DNA from: Nanobdellota archaeon
GTDB lineage: Archaea > Nanobdellota > Nanobdellia > Pacearchaeales > GW2011-AR1
Direction: 5' to 3'
Length of the DNA stretch: 64,000 nt
Assembly: GCA_030648155.1 (NCBI GenBank)
Contig: JAUSIK010000016.1
Location: 207,944 to 271,943 of the forward strand
Under the pieces are notes generated by a model. That model was not told the origin of the DNA and did not search any database. It saw only the letters and a program-made list of their open reading frames with translations. Every line of letters starts with the position of its first letter. The stretch's first letter is position 1. A program made the translations under genes and the position numbers. This document shows positions 1 to 7,926 of this stretch, piece after piece.

Positions 1-40
1 AAAAATTTAATCCCTGAAATAAATTTGGAAAGTTGATTTT

Positions 41-943
41 TTATTTATTCTCAAGATTTAAGAATTTTGGATTTGCTTTATAGTAGCTATTAATTTCAGG
101 ACCGAGGTAGCTTGACAGAGTTCTATGGAGATCTGGATTGGCAGCTAATATAGTAGGATCTCCCCGGTATAATTTACTAAACTTCCATTCATTTCCATTT
201 AGGTGAGTTACTATTCCTCCTGCTTCTCTAATAATTGGAACTTGAGCCACCATATCGTAAGGTTCCAGTGCTCCCCCTAGATATCCATCAATTCTTCCGA
301 CTCCAGGAAGCCTAAAATCTGGTGTGCCACTAGCTACTTGGCATAATGGGACTGAAGCACAGCCTGTACCATATAACATTGCTACTCCTCCGCCATCGCT
401 TTCTAATTTTGATCTTAATTCAGCAAACGATCCTCTATTCCACCATCCTGGAATAACTTTCCCACCGTCAAATCCCATGAATGCTTTACTTAATTCTTTT
501 TGCTGGGATACTTTGACTAGGAATCCATTGCAAAATGCCCCTCCGTCAATAAAAGCATGATATAATTCATCTCGTTCTGGCATATAAACAACTCCTAAAA
601 CGGGCGTTCTATCTTCTACTAATCCAATTGCAACGCTCCAATTATTATTTTGATGCATAGTATAGGGGATTGTACCGTCTATAGGATCAAAAACCCATTT
701 TCTTTTTCTACCTCTATCGATGTCCTCTGCTTCTTCTGAATAAATATCATCTTCTGGAAAATTGTTCATTATTTCTTTTCTTAATATTTTGTCGCTTTCT
801 TTATCCATTTGAATTTTAAAATTTGTTTCTTTTGTTTCAGCTGTCCATATAGGCTTATTTTCATTGCCAAAATTCTGCATTAAAAATGCACCTGCTTTTT
901 GCGCAGTATTTATAGCAAATTCTAATTCACATAAATAACTCAT
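41..943 (-). CDS. Inositol monophosphatase-family phosphatase
   Basis: This is a Mg-dependent sugar-phosphate phosphatase of the IMPase/HisN/CysQ superfamily. The metal-binding signature DPIDGT and an upstream EEAED acidic motif are visible. The usual C-terminal WDxAAG is changed to YDMVAQ, followed by a conserved-looking REAGG. The reading frame is open up to 976. I prefer the Met at 943, because the TATA-like box near 985-994 is too close to 976 for a transcript to include that codon. It is divergent from the glycosyltransferase-like gene at 1041. The substrate cannot be read from sequence. In this island an activated-sugar precursor is plausible, and a second paralogue lies at 6929-7795. 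Confidence 0.85.
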   Translation of the reverse strand: MSYLCELEFAINTAQKAGAFLMQNFGNENKPIWTAETKETNFKIQMDKESDKILRKEIMNNFPEDDIYSEEAEDIDRGRKRKWVFDPIDGTIPYTMHQNNNWSVAIGLVEDRTPVLGVVYMPERDELYHAFIDGGAFCNGFLVKVSQQKELSKAFMGFDGGKVIPGWWNRGSFAELRSKLESDGGGVAMLYGTGCASVPLCQVASGTPDFRLPGVGRIDGYLGGALEPYDMVAQVPIIREAGGIVTHLNGNEWKFSKLYRGDPTILAANPDLHRTLSSYLGPEINSYYKANPKFLNLENK

Positions 944-1040
944 AAGATAGAAGATATTATTATGGCTTTTAATCATTTATATACTTATAAATATATTTTG
1001 AAATGCAAATGTTTAAATTTTAAATTGTATAACTGAAATA

Positions 1041-1796
1041 ATGAAAAAGAGTGCTAGTGGTAAAATTGTAATAGCAACTACAACTTTTTATAATTTTAAT
1101 AATAAGTCGGATAGAATTAGGGCAAAAATTGCTGAAAGAACTTTTAGAAAAGCACAAAAGGAAGGGTATTTAGTAATTTGTGTTGATGGCGGTTCGCCTT
1201 TAAAGTTTATAGAAAAAATTAGAAAACTAGGCGTTAAAGTTTATCCACAAAAAATTAAAGGAATGGGAAATTCACGAAGACAGGTTTTTAGCGAAGCTTA
1301 TAAAAGTGGAAAAGAAATTATTATTTGGACTGAACCAGAAAAAGAAAGTTTCATCAAAGAGATTAAAAAAGCTGTTGGGCCGATAATTAAGGAAAAAGCA
1401 GATATGGTTATTCCAAAAAGGAAATCACTAAAGAGCTATCCTGTTTCACAAATGCATATAGAAAGATTTGGAAATGCATTTTGGAAACAGCTTACAGGCA
1501 AGGATTTAGATATTTGGGCTGGAATGAGAATATTTAAGAGAGATATTGTAAAATATTTTTTAGACTATGTAGGGGAATACGGGGACACTTGGGAAATATT
1601 GGTTATACCTATAATGGATATTATTAAAGATAAGAATAGAATAGTTAGTTTAGAAATTAATTACCAGCACCCTAAAGAGCAGACTCATATAGAAGAAAAA
1701 GATATAGAGTTTTATAAAAAAAGATTGGATCAGTTAAATAATTTAATTCCAGCAGTTATTGATCATTGGAATAAACTAAAAAATAGGCATATCTAA
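1041..1796 (+). CDS. GT-A fold glycosyltransferase-like protein
   Basis: A 251-residue soluble protein that begins with a Rossmann-like strand (IVIATTTF) and has a second strand (YLVICVDGG) typical of the nucleotide-sugar domain of GT-A/GT2 enzymes. A later segment, IIIWTEPEKES, sits where a DxD-type metal motif normally falls, but no classical DxD is seen. No membrane segments are visible. The start is leaderless: the TATA-like TTTAAATT is centred near 1016, 25 nt before the ATG. It opens a rightward series of nucleotide-sugar genes, so sugar transfer is a reasonable inference. The donor and acceptor are unknown. Confidence 0.55.
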   Translation: MKKSASGKIVIATTTFYNFNNKSDRIRAKIAERTFRKAQKEGYLVICVDGGSPLKFIEKIRKLGVKVYPQKIKGMGNSRRQVFSEAYKSGKEIIIWTEPEKESFIKEIKKAVGPIIKEKADMVIPKRKSLKSYPVSQMHIERFGNAFWKQLTGKDLDIWAGMRIFKRDIVKYFLDYVGEYGDTWEILVIPIMDIIKDKNRIVSLEINYQHPKEQTHIEEKDIEFYKKRLDQLNNLIPAVIDHWNKLKNRHI

Positions 1797-1836
1797 CTTC
1801 CATAATACTTTTATAGGCCAATATAATGAATGTTTT

Positions 1837-2712
1837 GTGGAAAGAATATTGATTACAGGAGGATCAGGCCAAATTGGGAGCAGAGTTGTAGAAAGATTAA
1901 GTGAAATATTTTATTCAGGAGAAGAAATTCATTTACTAAAAAGAGAAAGAGAAATTAAAAGTGTTGATCCTCGTTATGCTGGCGAAGTCAAAATGGTGGA
2001 TAGGCTCAATGAAAATTATGATTTTACATTTCATTTAGCTGCAAATATCCATACAAAATATAATCAAAATCCCCAATGGCTTCCAAAATTCAAAGAAGAC
2101 AACGTTGAATTAACAAGAAAAGTGGCTGATAATTCTGGAAGAGTATTACTTGTTTCTAGCGATAATGTTTTTAGCGGAAGCGATGGAAGAGATTATACTG
2201 AAGAAGACATCTCCAATCCAAATCCTTTAAACACGTACGGCGTTACAAAAGCCGAAGCTGAAAGGATTGTTCTAAACAAAGGAGGAGATGTTATTAGAAT
2301 ACAGACTATGCTTGGCGTAAAAAGCAATTTAATAGTAAATAGGGTTATGGATGCAATTGAAGGCAAGGATTATTGGCCTTTTTGGAATGATACTTTTTCA
2401 AAGCCGAGCTATTTTGAAGATTTTTTCGAGGTTGCAAAAAGCTCTTATAATTTAGGGAATAATGAAGTTTATCATGTTTCCACTAATGGAGAGCCTTTGT
2501 CAAGAGCTCAAATTGCCTATAAAGTATTAGAAGTCTATCAAAAAAATAACCTGCCTGTTCAGAGGGGGCAGTTTAATACTGAAAATTGTAATGATATTAA
2601 TTTTCCAAGAAGACTTGTTTTGGATAGCCAAATAACTCAAACAAGACTCGGCTTAAAATTTGCCTCGGTCGATGAGGCTTTAGAGAATCATGTTTTGTAT
2701 GTTAAAGACTAA
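1837..2712 (+). CDS. NAD(P)-dependent sugar epimerase/reductase, RmlD-like extended SDR
   Basis: A 291-residue extended short-chain dehydrogenase. The N-terminal dinucleotide-binding motif ITGGSGQIGS is intact. The catalytic region has VSSDNVFSG (Ser) and TYGVTKAEAE (YxxxK). The SDNVFSG and TYGVTK spacing resembles RmlD-type dTDP-4-dehydrorhamnose reductases. Translation starts at a GTG, supported by the TATA-like CTTTTATAGG 25 nt upstream (1808-1817), a leaderless arrangement. The next gene starts 9 nt after its stop, so the two are probably co-transcribed. Likely role: reducing a 4-keto nucleotide sugar made by the dehydratase encoded at 2722. Confidence 0.8.
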   Translation: MERILITGGSGQIGSRVVERLSEIFYSGEEIHLLKREREIKSVDPRYAGEVKMVDRLNENYDFTFHLAANIHTKYNQNPQWLPKFKEDNVELTRKVADNSGRVLLVSSDNVFSGSDGRDYTEEDISNPNPLNTYGVTKAEAERIVLNKGGDVIRIQTMLGVKSNLIVNRVMDAIEGKDYWPFWNDTFSKPSYFEDFFEVAKSSYNLGNNEVYHVSTNGEPLSRAQIAYKVLEVYQKNNLPVQRGQFNTENCNDINFPRRLVLDSQITQTRLGLKFASVDEALENHVLYVKD

Positions 2713-2721
2713 AATAAACTA

Positions 2722-3717
2722 ATGGAAAAGGAAATTAAAAAAGTTTTGATAACAGGAATAAGTGGAAGCGGAGGAAGTTATCTTGCAGAATACATTGTTT
2801 TTAATCATCCAAATATCGAGGTACATGGAATCGCCAGATGGCACAGCACAACTGGAAATAAAAATCTAGAAGGAGTTAAAGAAAAAGTTAAGGTCCATGA
2901 ATGCGATTTAGTTGATTTCAGTTCCATTATGAAAGTATTGAATGAGGTAAAACCTGATGCAGTATTTCATATTGCTTCATATGCCAATGTAAGGGCTGCT
3001 TTTATTACCCCCCTAGCTGTGATGCAGAATAATGTTATGGGTACAGCAAACTTACTAGAGGCCATTAGAATATCTGGATTGAATCCTATAATACAACTTT
3101 GCTCAACTTCAGAAGTATATGGGCAGGTGGATCCTAAACATGTACCAATAACTGAAGACTGCCCGATTAATCCTGTAAATCCTTATGCTGTTTCAAAGTT
3201 AGCCCAAGATGCTTTGGGATATACTTATTTTAAGAGTTACAACATGCCAATTATAAGAACAAGAATGTTTGCGTATTTAAATCCTAGAAGAAGAGATTTA
3301 TTTGCAACTTCGTTTGCAATGCAAGTAGCAAGAATAGAAGCTGGACTGCAAAAAGAACTACTACATGGAAATTTAGATTCTACTAGAACTTTAATTGATG
3401 TTCGAGATGCTATGGAAGCTTACTGGTTTGCTACAACTAAGGGAAAAGCAGGAGAAGTATATAATATGGGCGGTAAAAAAATTATAAAAGTTGGAGAATT
3501 TTTAGACGTTTTAAAAAAATTAGCTAGGACAGAAATTCCTTCTAGAATAGACCCTTCTTTACTAAGACCAACCGATGTTACTTTGCAGATTCCAGATACT
3601 TCTAAATTTGAAAGGGATACTGGCTGGCAACCTAAATATACTTTCGAAGAAAGTGTTGCACACTTGTTAGATCATTGCAGAAGAGAAGCTGGCAAGGAAT
3701 TAAAATTTATTGAATAA
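2722..3717 (+). CDS. GDP-sugar 4,6-dehydratase-like extended SDR
   Basis: A 331-residue SDR with GISGSGGSYL at the nucleotide-binding site, CSTSEVYG (Ser-Thr-Glu catalytic segment) and NPYAVSKLAQD (YxxxK). The STSE/YAVSK pattern matches GDP-mannose 4,6-dehydratases, but the protein diverges from the canonical copy at 44367. It is co-transcribed with the RmlD-like gene 9 nt upstream. Given the heptose-type genes that follow, the substrate could be a GDP-heptose, as for the GMD-like heptose dehydratases of Campylobacter (known family), rather than GDP-mannose. That assignment is inference. Confidence 0.78.
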   Translation: MEKEIKKVLITGISGSGGSYLAEYIVFNHPNIEVHGIARWHSTTGNKNLEGVKEKVKVHECDLVDFSSIMKVLNEVKPDAVFHIASYANVRAAFITPLAVMQNNVMGTANLLEAIRISGLNPIIQLCSTSEVYGQVDPKHVPITEDCPINPVNPYAVSKLAQDALGYTYFKSYNMPIIRTRMFAYLNPRRRDLFATSFAMQVARIEAGLQKELLHGNLDSTRTLIDVRDAMEAYWFATTKGKAGEVYNMGGKKIIKVGEFLDVLKKLARTEIPSRIDPSLLRPTDVTLQIPDTSKFERDTGWQPKYTFEESVAHLLDHCRREAGKELKFIE

Positions 3718-3742
3718 TTATTTAAGAGAATTTTAAAAAAAT

Positions 3743-4450
3743 TTACTTAGCTCCCCAAACAGACTCTGCATGAGGGAAATCTTCAGAATAGTGTGAATAA
3801 AGTTGTCTGACATTTCCTACTTTGGAAACTTTAATTTCTGGAGGTGAAGGAATATTTGTTCCGAAATAATAATTTAATATTGGAGCAGTAGCATGGGCTG
3901 TTGAAAATTCTCCTGCTGCTTCCAACTGCTTCATATTGTGAATTCCTACAAAGCCCTCTGTATAGAATCTTTTTCCTGCATTAATATTATCCTGTATACA
4001 TTCAAGAACATCTTGGCCAATGCTTGCTTTATAGACGCTATTGATATAAGTTCCTAAATCTCCTAATCTTACTTTTTCATTTGTATCTCTTCTTTTACCC
4101 ATTATTCCATCTTGTACAACAAGATAATCCCCATAAGAAGAGGTATTTTCCAAAATAGAATCTCTTATTAGTTTAATATCTGCGTCATTTGCCCACTGTA
4201 TTGGGCGACCTTTCCAATCTTTATCATTGCTTCCTCTGGATATCTCTTCTTCAACTTCACGCTTAAGAACGTCATAAGGGCCTCTAACTTTGTCTGCCTG
4301 CTCTGGATTGCCTCCAAGAAGATTTGGAGCGCTTGCATAAATTATTCTTGGGTATCCTCCGTCATAGCCTCCAAGAATAACTAAATTAGGATTTTTATCA
4401 CAACGAATGAACATTGTAGAAGGATGCCCTCCAATTTCTATTTTTTCCAT
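3743..4450 (-). CDS. Hypothetical protein
   Basis: A 235-residue soluble protein that I do not recognise. It is rich in Gly near the N-terminus (VILGGYDGGYP) and contains KREVEEEIS. That segment resembles the core of a Nudix box (REUxEExG), but the upstream Gx5E part is not in register, so I do not call it Nudix. No signal peptide or membrane segments are seen. The promoter is probably the TATA-like AAATATAAA near 4478-4488. It faces the SDR operon and shares no obvious operon partner. Confidence 0.75.
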   Translation of the reverse strand: MEKIEIGGHPSTMFIRCDKNPNLVILGGYDGGYPRIIYASAPNLLGGNPEQADKVRGPYDVLKREVEEEISRGSNDKDWKGRPIQWANDADIKLIRDSILENTSSYGDYLVVQDGIMGKRRDTNEKVRLGDLGTYINSVYKASIGQDVLECIQDNINAGKRFYTEGFVGIHNMKQLEAAGEFSTAHATAPILNYYFGTNIPSPPEIKVSKVGNVRQLYSHYSEDFPHAESVWGAK

Positions 4451-4704
4451 GTTTGATATTAAAATTATAGGTTAATAAAGATTTATATTTTAGATAGATA
4501 ATATTAGATTCTTGCGTTGTGTTTCTACTTTGGAAGATGAAAAATCTGGAGTAAAATGGTATAGATGCCATAGGATTAAGTAAAGACAGGGATTGATGGA
4601 TAGAAATTTTAAATGAATTGGTGAACCTATCATCCAGATTTTTATTAAAGAATAATATAGTTCAATTTCATATAATTTATAAACTACTAGAAGATAAAAT
4701 TGTT

Positions 4705-5667
4705 ATGGAAGCACAAAAAAAAGAGAAAGTTTTAATCACTGGAGGGGCAGGGTTCTTAGGTTCTGTTATTACAGGGCACTTATTAGAAAAAGGATTTGAA
4801 GTTACGGTACTAGATAACTTAATGTACGGGCAGAAATCTCTCTTTCAATACGCTTCAAACGATAACTTTAATTTTATTTATGGGGATGCAAGGAATAAAC
4901 AATTGCTAGAAAGAGTAGTTCCTAAATTTGATGTAATTATTCCATTGGCAGCTATAGTAGGAATGCCTGCTTGTGATTTAAAACCTCTTGAAGCAGTATC
5001 AACAAATAGGGATGCTGTTTTTTTGATTAATGAAGTAAGAAGGGCAGATCAAAAATTAATTTATCCAAATACCAACAGTGGATATGGCACAAAATCCGGA
5101 GATGTTTTTTGTACCGAAGAGACTCCATTAGACCCTATCTCATTGTATGGTACTACAAAATGCGAAGCTGAAAAGTATTTATTAGAACAAAGCAGAATTA
5201 AACCTGCTATTACTTTAAGACTTGCTACTGTTTTTGGATTGTCTCCTAGGATGAGAACAGATTTACTTGTAAATGATTTTGTATATAAAGCAATGCAGGA
5301 TGGTTACATAATTATTTATGAAAAGGACTTTAAGAGGAACTTTATCCATATTAAAGATGTGGCAAGAGCATTTGAGCATTGTATTATTAACTTTGATACG
5401 ATGAAGGGCAATGCATATAATGTTGGGCTAGATGATGCAAACTTATCCAAGGCAGAACTAGCAGAAAAGGTAAAAGGATACATTCCTAAATTTGAAACAG
5501 TTTATATGGAATTTGGAAAGGATCCGGACAAACGAAACTATATTGTTTCAAATAAAAAGATAATGGCGACAGGATTCAATCCTATTTATTCAATTGACTA
5601 TGGAATTAAGGAATTAATGAAGGGATATTCCATATTATTAAAAAACGATCCCTATAAGAACCTATGA
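4705..5667 (+). CDS. NAD-dependent nucleotide-sugar epimerase/dehydratase
   Basis: An extended SDR of about 320 residues with ITGGAGFLGS at the cofactor site, PNTNSGYG, and the catalytic SLYGTTKCEAE (YxxxK). The open frame runs back to 4618, but the Met at 4705 directly precedes the Rossmann fold and has a TATA-like TATAATTTATAAA centred about 26 nt upstream, so 4705 is chosen. It overlaps the next gene by 4 nt (ATGA) and heads the cluster epimerase, GmhB-like, HddC-like. A role in epimerising or reducing an activated heptose or hexose is inferred from that linkage. Confidence 0.85.
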   Translation: MEAQKKEKVLITGGAGFLGSVITGHLLEKGFEVTVLDNLMYGQKSLFQYASNDNFNFIYGDARNKQLLERVVPKFDVIIPLAAIVGMPACDLKPLEAVSTNRDAVFLINEVRRADQKLIYPNTNSGYGTKSGDVFCTEETPLDPISLYGTTKCEAEKYLLEQSRIKPAITLRLATVFGLSPRMRTDLLVNDFVYKAMQDGYIIIYEKDFKRNFIHIKDVARAFEHCIINFDTMKGNAYNVGLDDANLSKAELAEKVKGYIPKFETVYMEFGKDPDKRNYIVSNKKIMATGFNPIYSIDYGIKELMKGYSILLKNDPYKNL

Positions 5668-6227
5668 AAGACAAATATATTTTTTTGGACATGGATGGAG
5701 TTATTATCGTAGAGAAGGACTTGCTTTATAAAAAAGAAGATGTCGAACTCCTGCCTAGATCAGACGAGGCAATAAAATTATTGAATAATAATAATTATAG
5801 GCCTATTGTAATAACTAATAAGCCTATAGTTGCAAGAGGCCTATGCAGTTTTGATGATGTTATAGAACTTCATTCTTACATAGAAGGAATTCTTGCTAAG
5901 AAAAATGCTAAAATTGAGAAGATCTATTTCTGCCCCCATCACCCAAAAAAAGGAGATAACCCTCAATATACAAGAGAATGTGAATGCAGAAAGCCTAAAG
6001 CAGGTATGATATTTGAAGCGCGTAGAGATTATGGGATAGATGATTTATCTTCATGTTATGTAATCGGAGACAAAACAAGCGATATTTTAGCTGGTAAAAA
6101 TGCTGGTTGCAGGACTATTCTTGTCAAGACAGGATATGGCGGAGATGATGGATTTAAAGATGCTACACCCGATTATGAAGCAAGAGATTTATACGAGGCT
6201 GTGCAGAATATTGTACTAAAAAAATGA
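5664..6227 (+). CDS. gmhB: D-glycero-D-manno-heptose 1,7-bisphosphate phosphatase-like HAD
   Basis: A 187-residue HAD phosphatase that should remove the C7 phosphate of heptose 1,7-bisphosphate. The DxD nucleophile motif is FLDMDGVII, motif II is ITNKP, and the GmhB/HisB-type zinc-binding set is present as CPHHP plus ECECRKPKAGM. The final acidic motif is IGDKTSDILAGKNAG. Length and motif order match GmhB, although histidinol-phosphate phosphatases share the fold. It overlaps both neighbours by 4 nt (translational coupling). The next gene encodes the nucleotidyltransferase that would act on the product, which supports the heptose reading. Confidence 0.8.
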   Translation: MKDKYIFLDMDGVIIVEKDLLYKKEDVELLPRSDEAIKLLNNNNYRPIVITNKPIVARGLCSFDDVIELHSYIEGILAKKNAKIEKIYFCPHHPKKGDNPQYTRECECRKPKAGMIFEARRDYGIDDLSSCYVIGDKTSDILAGKNAGCRTILVKTGYGGDDGFKDATPDYEARDLYEAVQNIVLKK

Positions 6228-6940
6228 AATTATTAATAAATACTGGTGGGAAAGGTGAGAGGCTTTATCCTTTAACTAAAGATATACCTAAACCTTTAGT
6301 TAAGGTTGTAGATAAACCTGTATTACATCATTTAGTTGACTGGGCTAAGAAACATGGAGTGAATGAAGTTGTGATGATGAATGGCTACAAATCTGAAAAA
6401 ATTATAGAATATTTTGGCAATGGGGAAAATTTTGGCCTGAAGATTATACATTCAAATGAGCCTTATGCTTTAGGAAGCGGGGGAGCTATAAAATTTGCCA
6501 AAAATAATATTGATGGTGAGTTTGCTTATATTTCTGGGGATTTACTTTGCGCTGTTGATTTTAATAAGATGCTGGATTTTCATAAAAAAAATAATTCTGA
6601 AATGACTGTACTCGTGCATAAATCAAGCCACCCTCATGATTCTGATATATTGAAAATTGATAGTAGTGGAAAAGTTGAGAGGTTTATTTCTAAACATGAT
6701 GATCATACTGATGCGGGAGATCTATCTAATGCTGGTTTGTGTATAATGAGTGAAAAAATATTAAATTTGATGGAAAAAGAAATATTTACATTTGAAACTT
6801 ATTTATATCCAAAAGTTTTAGAAAATGGTATTAATTTTTATGGATATAATTCTGAAGAATTTATTTCAGACATGGGGACTTTTGATAGACTAAAAAAATG
6901 TGAGGATTTTGTTAAGAGTAATCAGCATTTATTTAATTAA
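6224..6940 (+). CDS. Sugar-1-phosphate nucleotidyltransferase, HddC-like
   Basis: A 238-residue single-domain NTP_transferase. The signature GGKGERLYPLTKDIPKPL binds the nucleotide triphosphate, and YISGDLLC carries the metal-binding Asp. Size and context (ATGA overlap with the GmhB-like gene) fit D-glycero-alpha-D-manno-heptose-1-phosphate guanylyltransferase. A mannose-1-phosphate or other hexose-1-phosphate substrate cannot be excluded. Its last 12 nt overlap the 3' end of the convergent IMPase gene. A second copy of this domain is fused to a kinase at 7927-9963. Confidence 0.75.
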   Translation: MKLLINTGGKGERLYPLTKDIPKPLVKVVDKPVLHHLVDWAKKHGVNEVVMMNGYKSEKIIEYFGNGENFGLKIIHSNEPYALGSGGAIKFAKNNIDGEFAYISGDLLCAVDFNKMLDFHKKNNSEMTVLVHKSSHPHDSDILKIDSSGKVERFISKHDDHTDAGDLSNAGLCIMSEKILNLMEKEIFTFETYLYPKVLENGINFYGYNSEEFISDMGTFDRLKKCEDFVKSNQHLFN

Positions 6941-7795
6941 TCTCTCTGCTATATCTTCTGCAATATTCCTATTTCCTGCTATAAAACCTACTGCCCTCTT
7001 AAAAGGATCGTAATGTTTTGGCTCTAAATTTTCTAAAACTTTTATTTTTCCATTATTCATTTCATAAAATATAACTTTGCCTCCTGCTTCTTCTACTAAT
7101 AGTTTTCCTGCTGCATAGTCCCAAGGACACTGCAAAGGCTGAATTAAAGCGTCTGCTTTTCCTGATGCGACCAGAGAAAGAGCCAAAGCACAGGATCCAT
7201 TTACATTAGATGTTCTGCATAAGTCCGATAATTCGTGCATTAAACTATTATGCCTTGGATATTTTGTTAGAAAGCAATCTGGGCCGAATAAAATATATGA
7301 ATCATGGAGTTTTCTATTAGGAATTTTTAATTTTGTTTCTTTTCCATTTTCTCTAATGAATGCCCCATTATCTTTTGAGGCGTAAAATAAAAGGCCATTA
7401 TTTATTTTTGGAGCATATACTGCTCCTGCTTTATGCTGAAGATTTTCTACTAGGCCTACTGAAATACTCCATTCGTAATGTCCTATGTTGAAGCTGCTTG
7501 ATCCATCTAATTCATCTATAATATAGACTTTTGAGCTTCTTAATTGATCTATATTTTTTATCAGTCTACCTATAAAATATTTATCTTTCACATGCTCTTC
7601 TGTAATAAATAATGCTTCTTTATCTGATTTTAGCACAGACAATATTGCTTTTTGAGATTTATAATCTGCTGAAGTTACAATTGCATGGTGGCCGACATGA
7701 ACGTCTTTTTTAGTTTTTGCTTTCTTTGGTTTATAATTAAAAATAGAATTTCCTCCTGCTAAGGCTGACTCGATGCAAAGTTTTAGAGAGTTCAT
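6929..7795 (-). CDS. Inositol monophosphatase-family phosphatase (second copy)
   Basis: A 288-residue IMPase-superfamily protein. The first metal motif is DELDGSSSF in place of the usual DPxDGT. The C-terminal CPWDYAAGKLLVEEAGG is intact, as in genuine IMPase/CysQ enzymes. A TATA-like ACTATAAAAAG about 28 nt upstream supports the ATG at 7795. It is only distantly similar to the paralogue at 41-943. The substrate is unknown. Its position between heptose-type genes suggests a sugar phosphate or a nucleotide by-product such as pAp. Confidence 0.83.
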   Translation of the reverse strand: MNSLKLCIESALAGGNSIFNYKPKKAKTKKDVHVGHHAIVTSADYKSQKAILSVLKSDKEALFITEEHVKDKYFIGRLIKNIDQLRSSKVYIIDELDGSSSFNIGHYEWSISVGLVENLQHKAGAVYAPKINNGLLFYASKDNGAFIRENGKETKLKIPNRKLHDSYILFGPDCFLTKYPRHNSLMHELSDLCRTSNVNGSCALALSLVASGKADALIQPLQCPWDYAAGKLLVEEAGGKVIFYEMNNGKIKVLENLEPKHYDPFKRAVGFIAGNRNIAEDIAERLIK

Positions 7796-7926
7796 TAAAT
7801 GTACTTGTAAAAATCCACTTTTTATAGTTTGTTATCTTTGAGCTTACAGTTTAATATAGATTCTTTCTACATAATATTTATATAGGAAGTTTAAGCTCCA
7901 GATTTCATGAGGTTAAAAAGAGATAA

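Noticed and set aside
324..560. Open frames opposite the first IMPase gene
   Set aside because: They are antisense shadows of a well-supported gene, have no promoter, and show no recognisable motif.
3743..4450. Nudix box in the 235-residue hypothetical protein
   Set aside because: REVEEEIS matches only part of the box, and the Gly and Glu expected upstream are out of register.
4510..4584. Short open stretch with C and WYRC residues, resembling a zinc-ribbon end of a transposase
   Set aside because: It is only about 24 codons without a clear start, has no partner cysteine pair, and no other transposon signal lies nearby. It could be a gene remnant, but the evidence is too thin.
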